From positions 496,001 to 560,000 of the forward strand of contig JAEACG010000001.1 in assembly GCA_016401345.1 (NCBI GenBank): a DNA stretch of 64,000 nucleotides, given 5' to 3'. Shown here piece after piece: positions 46,440 through 54,418 of this stretch. Made by a program: the position numbers and the translations under genes. Under the pieces are notes generated by a model. The model saw nothing but the letters and a program-made list of their open reading frames with translations, was not told where the DNA came from and searched no databases. The stretch's first letter is position 1; each line of letters begins with the position of its first letter. This DNA comes from Fictibacillus nanhaiensis (GTDB lineage: Bacteria > Bacillota > Bacilli > Bacillales > Fictibacillaceae).

Positions 46440-47309
46440 TTATTCATCGGTTAGTTTTCGAATCAAATCCATAAACACATTCACTTGTTTTAGCTCCGAT
46501 CCCGTACCGTGATGAATGAGCCAAGTATCTCGTTTAATGGCATTACCCTTTTTATCTGTTAATGGAATCTTAAACATATCATCCTCTGGTCGAAGACTGA
46601 TCGATGGGAGAATCGCATAACCAATTCCATTTAGCGCCATCTGCTTACACGTTTCAATCTGATCAACAACAATCGTCTTTTGCGGTGTAGTTTTAAAATG
46701 AGTGTGCCACCAATCTTGTATTTCTTGATAATACGTTGAATGGCTCTTGAATTGAATAAATGGTTTAGTCGTATCAGAAAGCTCGTCAATGGATGAAATC
46801 GTCGTATCTACTAAGTATAAATGATCTGACAAAATATGCTCTTTACTGCCTCTCCACTCTGGATTTCCTCTTACAATGCCAAGATGGATCTTATCTTCAT
46901 AAAGGTGTTTAATGATTTCAGAACTCCAACCCGTAATAAGTGATATATTTACATGAGGGTATAGATTTACATACTCCTTTAACACATGGGGCAACCAATA
47001 TTGACCTATGATTGAGGCAACCGCAAGCTTTAATGTACCGTGAACATGCTCTGAAAGAGATTGAAGTTCTTCTTTTACAAGTTCTTCTTTTTGAAGAACT
47101 TCCGTTACAAAAGCAAGAATCTTTTCTCCAGAGGGCGTTAAATTCAATCCTTTTTGAGAACGAATAAAAATGATGGTTCCCCAATTATTTTCAATCGTTT
47201 GAAGTCGCTGACTAAGAGCTGGTTGAGATACATATAGCCGCTCAGATGCTTTTCTCATGTTTAATTCTTCAGCAAGAACTTTTAAAATACGAAATTCAGA
47301 TAACTGCAT
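46440..47309 (-). CDS. ccpC: LysR-type regulator CcpC
   Basis: This 289-residue LysR-family regulator has an N-terminal winged helix (about 1-60, LNMRKASERLYVSQPALSQR) and a periplasmic-binding-like effector domain. It is very close to B. subtilis CcpC, including LKLAVASIIGQ and VDQIETCKQMAL. CcpC represses aconitase and citrate synthase genes and responds to citrate. ATG at 47309 is preferred over the one at 47312, which is too near the GGAG site. It is divergent from the TSUP gene and upstream of dapH. Confidence 0.9.
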   Translation of the reverse strand: MQLSEFRILKVLAEELNMRKASERLYVSQPALSQRLQTIENNWGTIIFIRSQKGLNLTPSGEKILAFVTEVLQKEELVKEELQSLSEHVHGTLKLAVASIIGQYWLPHVLKEYVNLYPHVNISLITGWSSEIIKHLYEDKIHLGIVRGNPEWRGSKEHILSDHLYLVDTTISSIDELSDTTKPFIQFKSHSTYYQEIQDWWHTHFKTTPQKTIVVDQIETCKQMALNGIGYAILPSISLRPEDDMFKIPLTDKKGNAIKRDTWLIHHGTGSELKQVNVFMDLIRKLTDE

Positions 47310-47434
47310 CATTTCTCCTTCTTTTACTATGATAAGTTTTACTTATTGAAAAATATCTATTTTATGTAATTTATTTTAAGTATACCTTAACATAGGATAG
47401 ATATGTAAAGGGAAAATGAAGGGATGTGAAAACA

Positions 47435-48166
47435 ATGTATATCCTAATATTCGTTGGGTTTGTAGCGACTTTTATCGGCACTCTTTCTGGAAGTGGCGGC
47501 ATGATCAATTTTCCTATCATGTTATTGTTAGGTGTTCCAGTCCACTCTGCGATTGCAGCGAATAAATTTGCCAATATGTTCAGTTCTTTTTCAAGCTTTT
47601 TTGTTCTCTTACGAAAAAATGATACAAAGCTTACCCCTTACCTCATTTCTGGTGTTATCAGTCTACTAGGAGGAATTGCAGGTGGCTTGACTGCTTCCTT
47701 AATCTCAAGAGAGAATTTAACCATCATCGCACTTTTCTTACTCACCTGTGCACTCTTCTTAACTTTTCTAAAAACAAAAAGAGAAAAAGATCCTAATGAT
47801 GAGATCAAACAGCTCCCTCCGAGTAAGTATCCTTACCTTTTTGGCATCGGGGCATATGACGGCTTATTCGGTCCAGGTCAAGGTACCTTGCAGATGCAGC
47901 TTTTTATGCGAAACGGCTTTTCCTATATTCGCACCGTCTCATTTACACGATTCAATACGTTCTTAAGCTGTACAGGGGCTGTATTCACTTATTTATGGGC
48001 AGGACATTATATGTGGAGTGTGGCTATACCGCTTACGATTGGAAGTATATGCGGTGCTCAAGCTGCGGTAAAACTTGCACCTCATTTAAAAACAAAACAA
48101 GTTACAATCCTTATGAGGACTGTAACTGTTCTGCTAATTATTCAATTAATTATTCAATGGAGGTAA
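47435..48166 (+). CDS. TSUP (TauE/SafE) family membrane protein
   Basis: This 243-residue protein has seven or eight hydrophobic helices. The family signature SGSGGMINFPIMLLLGVPVHSAIAANKFANMFSS opens the first half, and its repeat GPGQGTLQMQLFMRNG the second. Members export or import sulfite, sulfoacetate, organosulfonates or related anions; the substrate here is unknown. It may be translated together with the glyoxalase-fold gene six bases downstream. The start at 47435 follows AAGGGATG. Confidence 0.82.
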   Translation: MYILIFVGFVATFIGTLSGSGGMINFPIMLLLGVPVHSAIAANKFANMFSSFSSFFVLLRKNDTKLTPYLISGVISLLGGIAGGLTASLISRENLTIIALFLLTCALFLTFLKTKREKDPNDEIKQLPPSKYPYLFGIGAYDGLFGPGQGTLQMQLFMRNGFSYIRTVSFTRFNTFLSCTGAVFTYLWAGHYMWSVAIPLTIGSICGAQAAVKLAPHLKTKQVTILMRTVTVLLIIQLIIQWR

Positions 48167-48172
48167 TAAACC

Positions 48173-48538
48173 ATGAAAATAACAGGTATCCATCATGTCC
48201 AAATATGTATTCCACGAGAAAAGGAAGATGAAGCACGAGCTTTTTATAAAGGAATCCTGCAACTTGAAGAAATTCCAAAACCAGATGCTCTTCGAAAAAA
48301 TGGTGGGATATGGTTCCAATTCGGTCATCAACAACTACACATCGGAGTGGAAGATCAGGTTTACAAAGGTAAACATCACCCGGCCTTTTTAGTCGATGAC
48401 CTCACAAGTTTCAAAGATCATTTGGCTCTTCATCAAGTACCGATACAACAAGAACTGCCGTTTCCTGGATTTTCACGCTTTACGATACGAGATCCCTTCG
48501 GAAATCGTATAGAATTCATTCAGCCCTCTTCACTTTAA
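48173..48538 (+). CDS. VOC/glyoxalase-fold protein
   Basis: This 121-residue protein of the vicinal oxygen chelate fold begins with GIHHVQICIPREKEDEARAFY and ends FTIRDPFGNRIEFIQ. The metal-ligand positions (His near the start, His of QLHIGVE, Glu near the end) seem to be kept, so it may be a metalloenzyme of the glyoxalase or lyase kind. It follows the TSUP gene with GGAGG between them. Its last nine bases overlap the end of the convergent cation-efflux gene. Confidence 0.82.
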   Translation: MKITGIHHVQICIPREKEDEARAFYKGILQLEEIPKPDALRKNGGIWFQFGHQQLHIGVEDQVYKGKHHPAFLVDDLTSFKDHLALHQVPIQQELPFPGFSRFTIRDPFGNRIEFIQPSSL

Positions 48539-49420
48539 TGAATTATCTTTGTTCTTTCCGTCTTCTGGTTCAACGTGAACTTGTATACTCTCGACATTAT
48601 AAGCTTCTTTAATCGTGTCTTCTATCTTTTCTGTGATCTCGTGACTCTCCACTACATTAAGGGAAGGATCAACTTTAATCGTTACATCGATAATAGCTCG
48701 GTTACCGTGTTTACGAGCTTTCAGGTCTCCCACGTTCTCTACACCTTCAACATCTAAAATCTTGTGTTCCATTTCCTTGCCTTCTTCATAATCAAAGCCA
48801 TCTGAAAGGTTATGGGAGGTTTCAGTGAAAATCTCCCAACCTGTCTTAATGATGATCAGACCAACAAGAACTGCTGCTGCTGGATCTAGCCACGGTAAGC
48901 CGATCTGTGCGCCAAGAATTCCGACTGCTGCTCCAATACTGACAAATGCGTCTGAACGGTTATCAAGAGCGGCTGCTTTCAGCCCTTGGCTGTCTGTTTC
49001 TTTTGCAACTTTTATATTATACAAATAAACGATCAACATCACAGCTGCACCGAACAGAGCGATCAAGGCCGCCGTAAGTGAAGGCTCCGTTTCCACTCCG
49101 TTAAACATCTTTTTAATAGATGAAATCAATACTTCAATACCGATGACTACCATAATAAATGAAGCAACCATCGATGCAATCGTTTCTGCACGCAAGTGTC
49201 CATAAGGATGATCCTCATCTGCTGGCTTCCTTGAAATTTTCAATCCTATTAATACTGCGATAGAAGCGATAATGTCAGTAGCATTGTTTAATCCGTCAGC
49301 AACTAATGCATCGGAATTATAAAAAATACCTGACACAAGTTTAACTATTGATAGAAAAATATATGCTCCTAGACTAAGATAAACACCGCGTTCCACTCTT
49401 TTTTGCTGATCAGATTGCAT
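48530..49420 (-). CDS. Cation diffusion facilitator (zinc/manganese/iron efflux)
   Basis: This 296-residue CDF-family antiporter has six membrane helices (about 12-205) and a cytosolic domain (about 210-285). The metal-binding helices carry the Asp pairs in SDALVADGLNNATDI and ALDNRSDAFVSIGA. The variant Asn residues in place of one family Asp suggest manganese or iron rather than strictly zinc, but this is uncertain. It is a single gene that overlaps the glyoxalase-fold gene end to end. Confidence 0.88.
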   Translation of the reverse strand: MQSDQQKRVERGVYLSLGAYIFLSIVKLVSGIFYNSDALVADGLNNATDIIASIAVLIGLKISRKPADEDHPYGHLRAETIASMVASFIMVVIGIEVLISSIKKMFNGVETEPSLTAALIALFGAAVMLIVYLYNIKVAKETDSQGLKAAALDNRSDAFVSIGAAVGILGAQIGLPWLDPAAAVLVGLIIIKTGWEIFTETSHNLSDGFDYEEGKEMEHKILDVEGVENVGDLKARKHGNRAIIDVTIKVDPSLNVVESHEITEKIEDTIKEAYNVESIQVHVEPEDGKNKDNSLK

Positions 49421-49511
49421 TCTCTATTCTCCTTCGTTAAATAATACCTTTTACATCATAAAGAATGGATTCGGGGTGGGTCTAGAGCAATCTTTTTCCC
49501 TATAGGAAACA

Positions 49512-50258
49512 TTAATGTTCATAGATCATTTTTCTAGTCATCCCGCCATCGATCGTAATATTTTCCCCGGTAATAAAATTATTGTCAGACTGCGCTAAGA
49601 ATAAGCATGCCCTTGAAATATCAGCTGGCATACCCACTCTTTTTGAGAGATGCTGATCGTGATCAACTTCACGCAGCTCTTTATAATCTCCTGTATGTAT
49701 CCAACCAGGACTAATAGAATTCACGGTAATAAAATCTTCAGAGAACGATGCAGCCAAGGCGTGAGTTAAAGCAACAATTCCGCCTTTAGTTGCCGCATAT
49801 GCTTCGGAATGAGGCTCAGACATTACCGCACGAGTGGAAGCCATATTGATGATAGAACCTCCTCCAGACTGGGACATGTACTTAGCCGCTTCTCTAGAAA
49901 AAAGAAAAACACTTCGCAAGTTCGTGTTTAAAATGTCATCCCATTCATCTACTGTTAATTCATATGGCGATTTCCATTTTGAAATACCAGCGTTGTTGAT
50001 AACACAGTTCAGACCGCCTAATCTATCATGTGTTTCTGATACTGCTTTAATAATTTCCTCTGGATTTTTTACATCGCATGTAATAAAGATGCTATCTGCT
50101 TGAATTTGACGGACTTCAGAAAATGTAGTTTCAAGCTCATTTTTATTGTAATCAATTAGCGAGACCTTCCATCCTGCTTTGGCAAAATCAATTGCTATCT
50201 GTTTTCCAATTCCCTCGGCTGCACCTGTAACCAATACTATACCTCTAGTCTTAACCAT
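49512..50258 (-). CDS. Short-chain dehydrogenase/reductase
   Basis: This 248-residue classical SDR has the cofactor loop TGAAEGIG (residues about 12-19), NNAG (89-92), the catalytic Ser-Tyr-Lys triad with YAATK, and the PG motif after it. It ends with GENITIDGG. The acidic residue after the second strand (LIDYN) favours NAD over NADP. It lies downstream of lhgO but beyond a strong terminator, so it is probably expressed separately. AGGAGG precedes the ATG. The substrate is unknown. Confidence 0.87.
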   Translation of the reverse strand: MVKTRGIVLVTGAAEGIGKQIAIDFAKAGWKVSLIDYNKNELETTFSEVRQIQADSIFITCDVKNPEEIIKAVSETHDRLGGLNCVINNAGISKWKSPYELTVDEWDDILNTNLRSVFLFSREAAKYMSQSGGGSIINMASTRAVMSEPHSEAYAATKGGIVALTHALAASFSEDFITVNSISPGWIHTGDYKELREVDHDQHLSKRVGMPADISRACLFLAQSDNNFITGENITIDGGMTRKMIYEH

Positions 50259-50339
50259 AATAAGTTCCTCCTAAAATAAAAAATCCATATATACTATTCT
50301 TTCCCCTCTTTCTATTATTTTCATCAACGACTTACACAT

Positions 50340-50376
50340 AAAAAAAGAGCATAAAAACAATTGTTTTTACACTCTC
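50340..50376 (-). terminator. Intrinsic terminator of csiD-lhgO
   Basis: On the minus strand AGAGTGTAAAAACAA and its complement form a long AT-rich stem followed by seven T. Confidence 0.85.
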
Positions 50377-50394
50377 TTCTCTTTACATTCCAAA

Positions 50395-51606
50395 CTATCT
50401 TGCAGCAAAAAGTTTATACTCTAATTCAGGCACTCTTTTAGCAATTTCTCTTCCGATTGGAAAACATGCAGTAGCTGCTGGAGAAGGTGCATTACACACA
50501 TTAATACTTCGTTTACTCTGTTCAATGAAGAAATCATCGACTAATGAGCCGTCAGATCGCAAAGCTTGTGCTCTAACACCAGATGGTGAAGGTATAATAT
50601 CACTTTCTTGAATGTCTGGTACGAGCTCTTGAAGGCTCTTTACAAAGGCTTTCTTGCTTAAAGATCGCCAAATTTCTACCGTTCCTTCTTTCCAATATTT
50701 ACGTGCCATCTTCCAAAAACCTGAATATAGCATGATTTCCGTTGCATCTTTAAAGTTAATATCACGTTTTAAATAGCCTTCCCTTTTTAATCCTAAAACG
50801 GCATTTGGACCAGCCTCAACGCCACCATTTATCATTCTAGTAAAATGCACACCTAAAAAAGGAAACTCTGGATTCGGAACAGGATATATTAAATTTTTCA
50901 CTAAATACTGTTTATCTGGTTTAAGTTCGAAATACTCTCCTCTAAAAGGGATTATTTTTACATCTGGTGATAAACCCGTCATTTTAGCAAGCCGATCACT
51001 GTGAAGTCCGCCACAGTTCACAATATATTTAGCAGTGAAATCCTTTTGATTTGTGACAATATCTACTTGCTCGCTTTTTTCAATAATCTTTTTTACTTCA
51101 GTATTTAAAAGCAGTTCAACTCCATGCTTTTCTAAAATGGAAACAAGAGTCAAACATACCTGTTTATAGTCTACAATGCCAGCTGAAGGCACCTTAACTG
51201 CCTGTATCCCATGAACAAATGGTTCCTCTTCTTTTATTTGTTCTGGACCAATCATTGATAGCTCAAGCTCGTTTGCAATGCCTCTTTGATACAAATTTTT
51301 AATATGCGGCAATTCATCTTGTTTCGTTGCCACTATAACTTTGCCGCATTGTTCATAGTTCACATTGTACTTTTGACAAAAGTCTATCATTTCTTTATTT
51401 CCTTCTTTTGCAAACTTAGCTTTTAAACTTCCTGGTTTATAGTAAATGCCTGAGTGGATTACACCGCTGTTATTTCCTGTCTGATGTTTTGACCATGAAT
51501 CTTCCTTTTCTAATACGCTAAGACGAGCGTGTGGAAATCTCTTGCTTAATGAGTACGCAGTGGATAATCCAACAATTCCTCCCCCGATAATTACGATATC
51601 TTCCAT
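50395..51606 (-). CDS. lhgO: L-2-hydroxyglutarate dehydrogenase/oxidase LhgO
   Basis: This 403-residue FAD enzyme of the DAO superfamily has the dinucleotide fold IIGGGIVGLSTAYSLSKRF at the start and the LhgO-type NSGVIHSGIYYKPGSLKA. It oxidises L-2-hydroxyglutarate to 2-oxoglutarate and passes electrons to the quinone pool or oxygen. Its partner csiD lies 27 bases upstream. Together they convert glutarate to 2-oxoglutarate with net regeneration of the CsiD cosubstrate. In E. coli the equivalent (YgaF) is membrane-associated. A terminator follows. Confidence 0.9.
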   Translation of the reverse strand: MEDIVIIGGGIVGLSTAYSLSKRFPHARLSVLEKEDSWSKHQTGNNSGVIHSGIYYKPGSLKAKFAKEGNKEMIDFCQKYNVNYEQCGKVIVATKQDELPHIKNLYQRGIANELELSMIGPEQIKEEEPFVHGIQAVKVPSAGIVDYKQVCLTLVSILEKHGVELLLNTEVKKIIEKSEQVDIVTNQKDFTAKYIVNCGGLHSDRLAKMTGLSPDVKIIPFRGEYFELKPDKQYLVKNLIYPVPNPEFPFLGVHFTRMINGGVEAGPNAVLGLKREGYLKRDINFKDATEIMLYSGFWKMARKYWKEGTVEIWRSLSKKAFVKSLQELVPDIQESDIIPSPSGVRAQALRSDGSLVDDFFIEQSKRSINVCNAPSPAATACFPIGREIAKRVPELEYKLFAAR

Positions 51607-51633
51607 ATTTCCCTCCGGATATGTTCGTAGTTG

Positions 51634-52569
51634 TTACACTCTAGCAAAATAACCTCTTTGTCTTAATAATTCACGATGAAGCTCAGGATTCTTTGCGAAT
51701 GCAGCTCTGCCATGCAGCCAGAAAGTATTGTTCACCATAACAAGGTCTCCAACAGGGAGAGGGAGGTCGATGGTGTACTTGCTGTTCTCCATAGACTCAG
51801 AAAGATTTTTTAAGTAAACGGCTTGATCCATCGTTGTTGGATGAGCAAATTGGTCAATAAAACAGATACATGGTTTGCCGTTATGTTCAAAAAATGTTTC
51901 ATTATAAACATTTTTTGCAACATTTTTACTAGCCGGTGCCTTATATTCAATACGACAAGTTGCTAATGGGTGGCGGGAAAAGTGGTCTAATTCTTCCCAA
52001 TCATCTAAATGTAAAACCCGAGACTCTCCACCTTTCGCATTTTCTTCCGCAAACTTCATCATTAGAAGCCAATCTGTAGGTTCATCTACGAACGTTCCAT
52101 CTGTATGAAGAGTAAAACGTCGATATGCTTGCCTTAAGTAGGAATCACTTTCGTCTGTATCTTTAACTGTAAATCTAGCGTAGTAGGTTCCTGACATCGC
52201 ATCAAAGTTTACCCCTCCGATCAAGTGAGATAAAGCAGTTGAAAATTTAATATACTCATCATAATTTTGAGTTAACCCTTGCATTCCGACTGTAAAACCA
52301 CCTGTATTCCGATCGTGTAATATGGAACGAACGGTATCAGAAAATGAACTACCTAAGTGTCTTTCCAATGATTGCGATAATACGAGTCTCATATAAGGAA
52401 CGTACTCTAATTGTTGTGCATTCACTAGTTGATTTTCAGTCAAAAATGCTAATAATGAATCTTTTTCAATGACTAGATGATATAGTCGTTGATGATTCGG
52501 ATGACTATTCACCTTAAAAGTACCGTATGTTCCTACAAATGTTTTCTCATTTTCTTTAGTTACGCTCAT
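51634..52569 (-). CDS. csiD: Glutarate 2-hydroxylase CsiD/GlaH
   Basis: This 311-residue Fe(II)/2-oxoglutarate dioxygenase has the metal triad His155, Asp157 (LHTDGTF) and His286 (LHGRAAF), with an Arg near the C-terminus for the 2-oxoglutarate carboxylate. It turns glutarate, 2-oxoglutarate and O2 into L-2-hydroxyglutarate, succinate and CO2. It starts behind AAAAAGGAGGAAG. Between that site and the upstream promoter lies a structured leader with a terminator (52592-52757), so expression needs antitermination. In E. coli csiD is a stationary-phase gene of lysine and glutarate breakdown. Confidence 0.92.
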   Translation of the reverse strand: MSVTKENEKTFVGTYGTFKVNSHPNHQRLYHLVIEKDSLLAFLTENQLVNAQQLEYVPYMRLVLSQSLERHLGSSFSDTVRSILHDRNTGGFTVGMQGLTQNYDEYIKFSTALSHLIGGVNFDAMSGTYYARFTVKDTDESDSYLRQAYRRFTLHTDGTFVDEPTDWLLMMKFAEENAKGGESRVLHLDDWEELDHFSRHPLATCRIEYKAPASKNVAKNVYNETFFEHNGKPCICFIDQFAHPTTMDQAVYLKNLSESMENSKYTIDLPLPVGDLVMVNNTFWLHGRAAFAKNPELHRELLRQRGYFARV

Positions 52570-52591
52570 TTTTCTTCCTCCTTTTTTTCCA

Positions 52592-52639
52592 CAAAAATAG
52601 CCAGTTGTACCATTTCATTAGGAAATGATAAAACTGGCT
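52592..52639 (-). terminator. Attenuator terminator in the csiD leader
   Basis: On the minus strand AGCCAGTT (52639-52632) pairs with AACTGGCT (52606-52599), CATTTC pairs with GAAATG inside, and TATTTTTGT follows. The csiD ribosome binding site begins about ten bases later, leaving no room for another promoter. Confidence 0.88.
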
Positions 52640-52757
52640 TGTAGTCTACTTTTGGCTTTTGGTAAAAGTCCGATAGACTTAACAGTTATTATTAATTATA
52701 AGTTGCATACTAACTATTACTAGCCGTGGTAGGGGACACCAACCTACGGGTAATATT
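52592..52757 (-). ncRNA. Candidate riboswitch or attenuator leader of csiD-lhgO
   Basis: The leader of about 165 nt has two hairpins before the terminator. Hairpin A (52754-52716) has ATTAC/GTAAT, CCGT/ACGG and GGT/ACC stems around a TGGTGTCCCCT loop. Hairpin B (52679-52643) has AGTCTA/TAGACT and CTTTT/AAAAG stems, a TCGGA bulge and an ACCAAAAGCC loop. TTGGT of loop A is complementary to ACCAA of loop B, allowing a kissing contact. TAATAGTTA could instead pair with TAACTGTTA and open stem A. No known riboswitch class was recognised. Confidence 0.65.
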
Positions 52758-52763
52758 TATATC

Positions 52764-52792
52764 ATTTTAAATCAGTTTTTATCTTGTGTCAA
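52764..52792 (-). promoter_or_regulatory. Sigma-A promoter of the csiD leader
   Basis: On the minus strand TTGACA is followed after exactly 17 bases by TAAAAT. It gives csiD-lhgO transcription independent of the upstream sigma-54 operon. Confidence 0.82.
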
Positions 52793-52828
52793 TAAATAAA
52801 TTGAATAATCAGAAATTTAACAAGTCCA

Positions 52829-53155
52829 TCAGATCTCTGTTTTTGCTCTTATTGCACTATATTGTTTATAGGCATCTTTTACCGCCGTTATTAATGCCGT
52901 TTTTGCCTTTCCGTGATAATTTCTTTCAATCGTATTCACAATGGGATCACACCCATCCATGAGACTAAACCCTTTTAATAAACTACTAAAAAAATTTTGA
53001 GCATGTTGCGTTGATAAAGTACATGAAGCATTTAGAATCACCCAGTATTGATGATCCGTTTCAATAGTAACTGTTAATGTTTGATGAATTTCACTCGCCG
53101 ACATACCTTGAGGAAGCTTCGCATGACCTGCAATCATTCTAGTTCGTTCCAACAT
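52829..53155 (-). CDS. DUF3870-like protein, last gene of the acyl-CoA operon
   Basis: This 108-residue small alpha/beta protein has MIAGHAKLPQGMSASEIHQTLTVTIETD followed by ILNASCTLSTQHAQNFFSSLLKGF. The single Cys in NASCTLST and the FSLMDG segment fit the DUF3870 family as I recall it; no function is established. AGGAGG precedes the ATG at 53155. It closes the nine-gene acyl-CoA operon, so a role in CoA-ester catabolism or in its control is a fair guess only. Confidence 0.65.
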   Translation of the reverse strand: MLERTRMIAGHAKLPQGMSASEIHQTLTVTIETDHQYWVILNASCTLSTQHAQNFFSSLLKGFSLMDGCDPIVNTIERNYHGKAKTALITAVKDAYKQYSAIRAKTEI

Positions 53156-53205
53156 CACCACCTCCTAGATTTGAAGTGTTATCTTTCATCCTCATGCAAC
53201 TATTC

Positions 53206-53607
53206 CTACACATGAATCAACTTAAAAGTCCCTGTTCCTTTTGAAACAACATTTCCGTACTCATCTTTAATTACCCCATCCACAAAAGCGGTCTTATGAC
53301 CTTTAGAAATAATATGAGCCTCTGCATATATGTAGCCTGTTTTGACTGGTGCTGTAAAATGAACGGTTAAACTCATCGTCACACACCTCGTCTTTGTAAC
53401 AGAGCGAAGATGCATACTTTGAACGAAGTCAATGATGGAGGCATATACACCCCCATGAAGGGTACCATTCGTATTCAACAATTCATTCTTTATATTTAAT
53501 TTTATCCTCACATTTTCTTCTTCAAAAGATACGATCTCTATACCTAAGTGGTGAAGGTATGGACAATGCGCAAATTCTTTGTGGATTTCATCGATTGTTA
53601 ATGGCAT
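53206..53607 (-). CDS. PaaI-type hotdog thioesterase
   Basis: This 133-residue hotdog-fold protein of the PaaI/YiiD thioesterase kind has the motif LNTNGTLHGGVYASIIDF (residues about 43-60), where HGG and the following acidic residue form the usual active site. It probably hydrolyses a small or aromatic acyl-CoA. It lies between the DUF3870-like gene and the enoyl-CoA hydratase gene in the operon. A second hotdog gene is at 55596-56003. Cytoplasmic. Confidence 0.83.
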   Translation of the reverse strand: MPLTIDEIHKEFAHCPYLHHLGIEIVSFEEENVRIKLNIKNELLNTNGTLHGGVYASIIDFVQSMHLRSVTKTRCVTMSLTVHFTAPVKTGYIYAEAHIISKGHKTAFVDGVIKDEYGNVVSKGTGTFKLIHV

Positions 53608-53633
53608 ATCGTTTGTCCCTTCTTCCTTCGTTT

Positions 53634-54416
53634 CTATCTAGACATGAATTCAGGAGCTCTTTTCTCAAGAAAAGCCCTTGTTCCTTCCTTTTTATCTTCG
53701 GTTGAAAATAAAACAGCTTGAGCCAGCTTTTCTATTAATAATCCAGCTTTCATATCAGAATCATAACCTGCATGAATGGCTAATTTAGCAAACTTAACTG
53801 CCAGCGGTCCTTTAGATATGATTTGATGTGCCGTTCTCTCTACGGATTCTTTCAATTGTCTAGCTGGTGCAACTTCGGACACGAGGCCAATTCTTTCCGC
53901 TTCATCTGCCGATATTATTTTTCCAGTCAGTATAAGTTCCATCGCTTTTCCTTTTCCGATTAAACGCGCTAATCGTTGTGTTCCCCCTGCACTTGGAATA
54001 ATACCTAAATTCAATTCAGGAAGACCAAGTTTGGCATCTTGAGAAGCTATTCTAATATCACATGCCATTGCAAGCTCGCATCCTCCGCCTAAAGCATATC
54101 CATTTATCATAGCAATAGTTGGCTTCTCAAACCCTTCAATATGATCATACGTTTCTTGCATTCCATCTGGATTGAAAACATCTAAAGGCTCACGGTCTTT
54201 CAACTGACTAATATCTGCTCCTGCTGCAAATGATTTGTCTCCTTTCCCTGTAAATACGATACAGTAAATTTGATCATCGTTCTTTAACTCATCCAACGCT
54301 TTCTTTATCTCTAAGAGCGTTTCTTTACCCAACGCATTTCGCTGTTCAGGTAAGTTTATAATTAGATAGGCGAGCTGATTAGATTTTTCAACAATAATAT
54401 TTTGAAAGGTTTGCAT
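53634..54416 (-). CDS. Enoyl-CoA hydratase/isomerase (crotonase family)
   Basis: This 260-residue crotonase has the oxyanion-hole elements AAGADISQL and ALGGGCELAMACD and the catalytic-Glu region LPELNLGIIPSAGGTQRL. This hydrates trans-2-enoyl-CoA in beta-oxidation. The start at 54416 follows GAGGTGAAG. It begins two bases after the thiolase stop, so the two are probably translationally coupled. The chain length or branching of the substrate is not known. Confidence 0.9.
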   Translation of the reverse strand: MQTFQNIIVEKSNQLAYLIINLPEQRNALGKETLLEIKKALDELKNDDQIYCIVFTGKGDKSFAAGADISQLKDREPLDVFNPDGMQETYDHIEGFEKPTIAMINGYALGGGCELAMACDIRIASQDAKLGLPELNLGIIPSAGGTQRLARLIGKGKAMELILTGKIISADEAERIGLVSEVAPARQLKESVERTAHQIISKGPLAVKFAKLAIHAGYDSDMKAGLLIEKLAQAVLFSTEDKKEGTRAFLEKRAPEFMSR

Positions 54417-54418
54417 GA

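Noticed and set aside
52716-52757. T-box or FMN/lysine riboswitch in the csiD leader
   Set aside because: The GTGTCCCCTACCACGG part faintly recalls a T-box or FMN core, but no specifier stem, AGGGTGG box or the conserved FMN joining segments are present, and the length is too short for a lysine aptamer.
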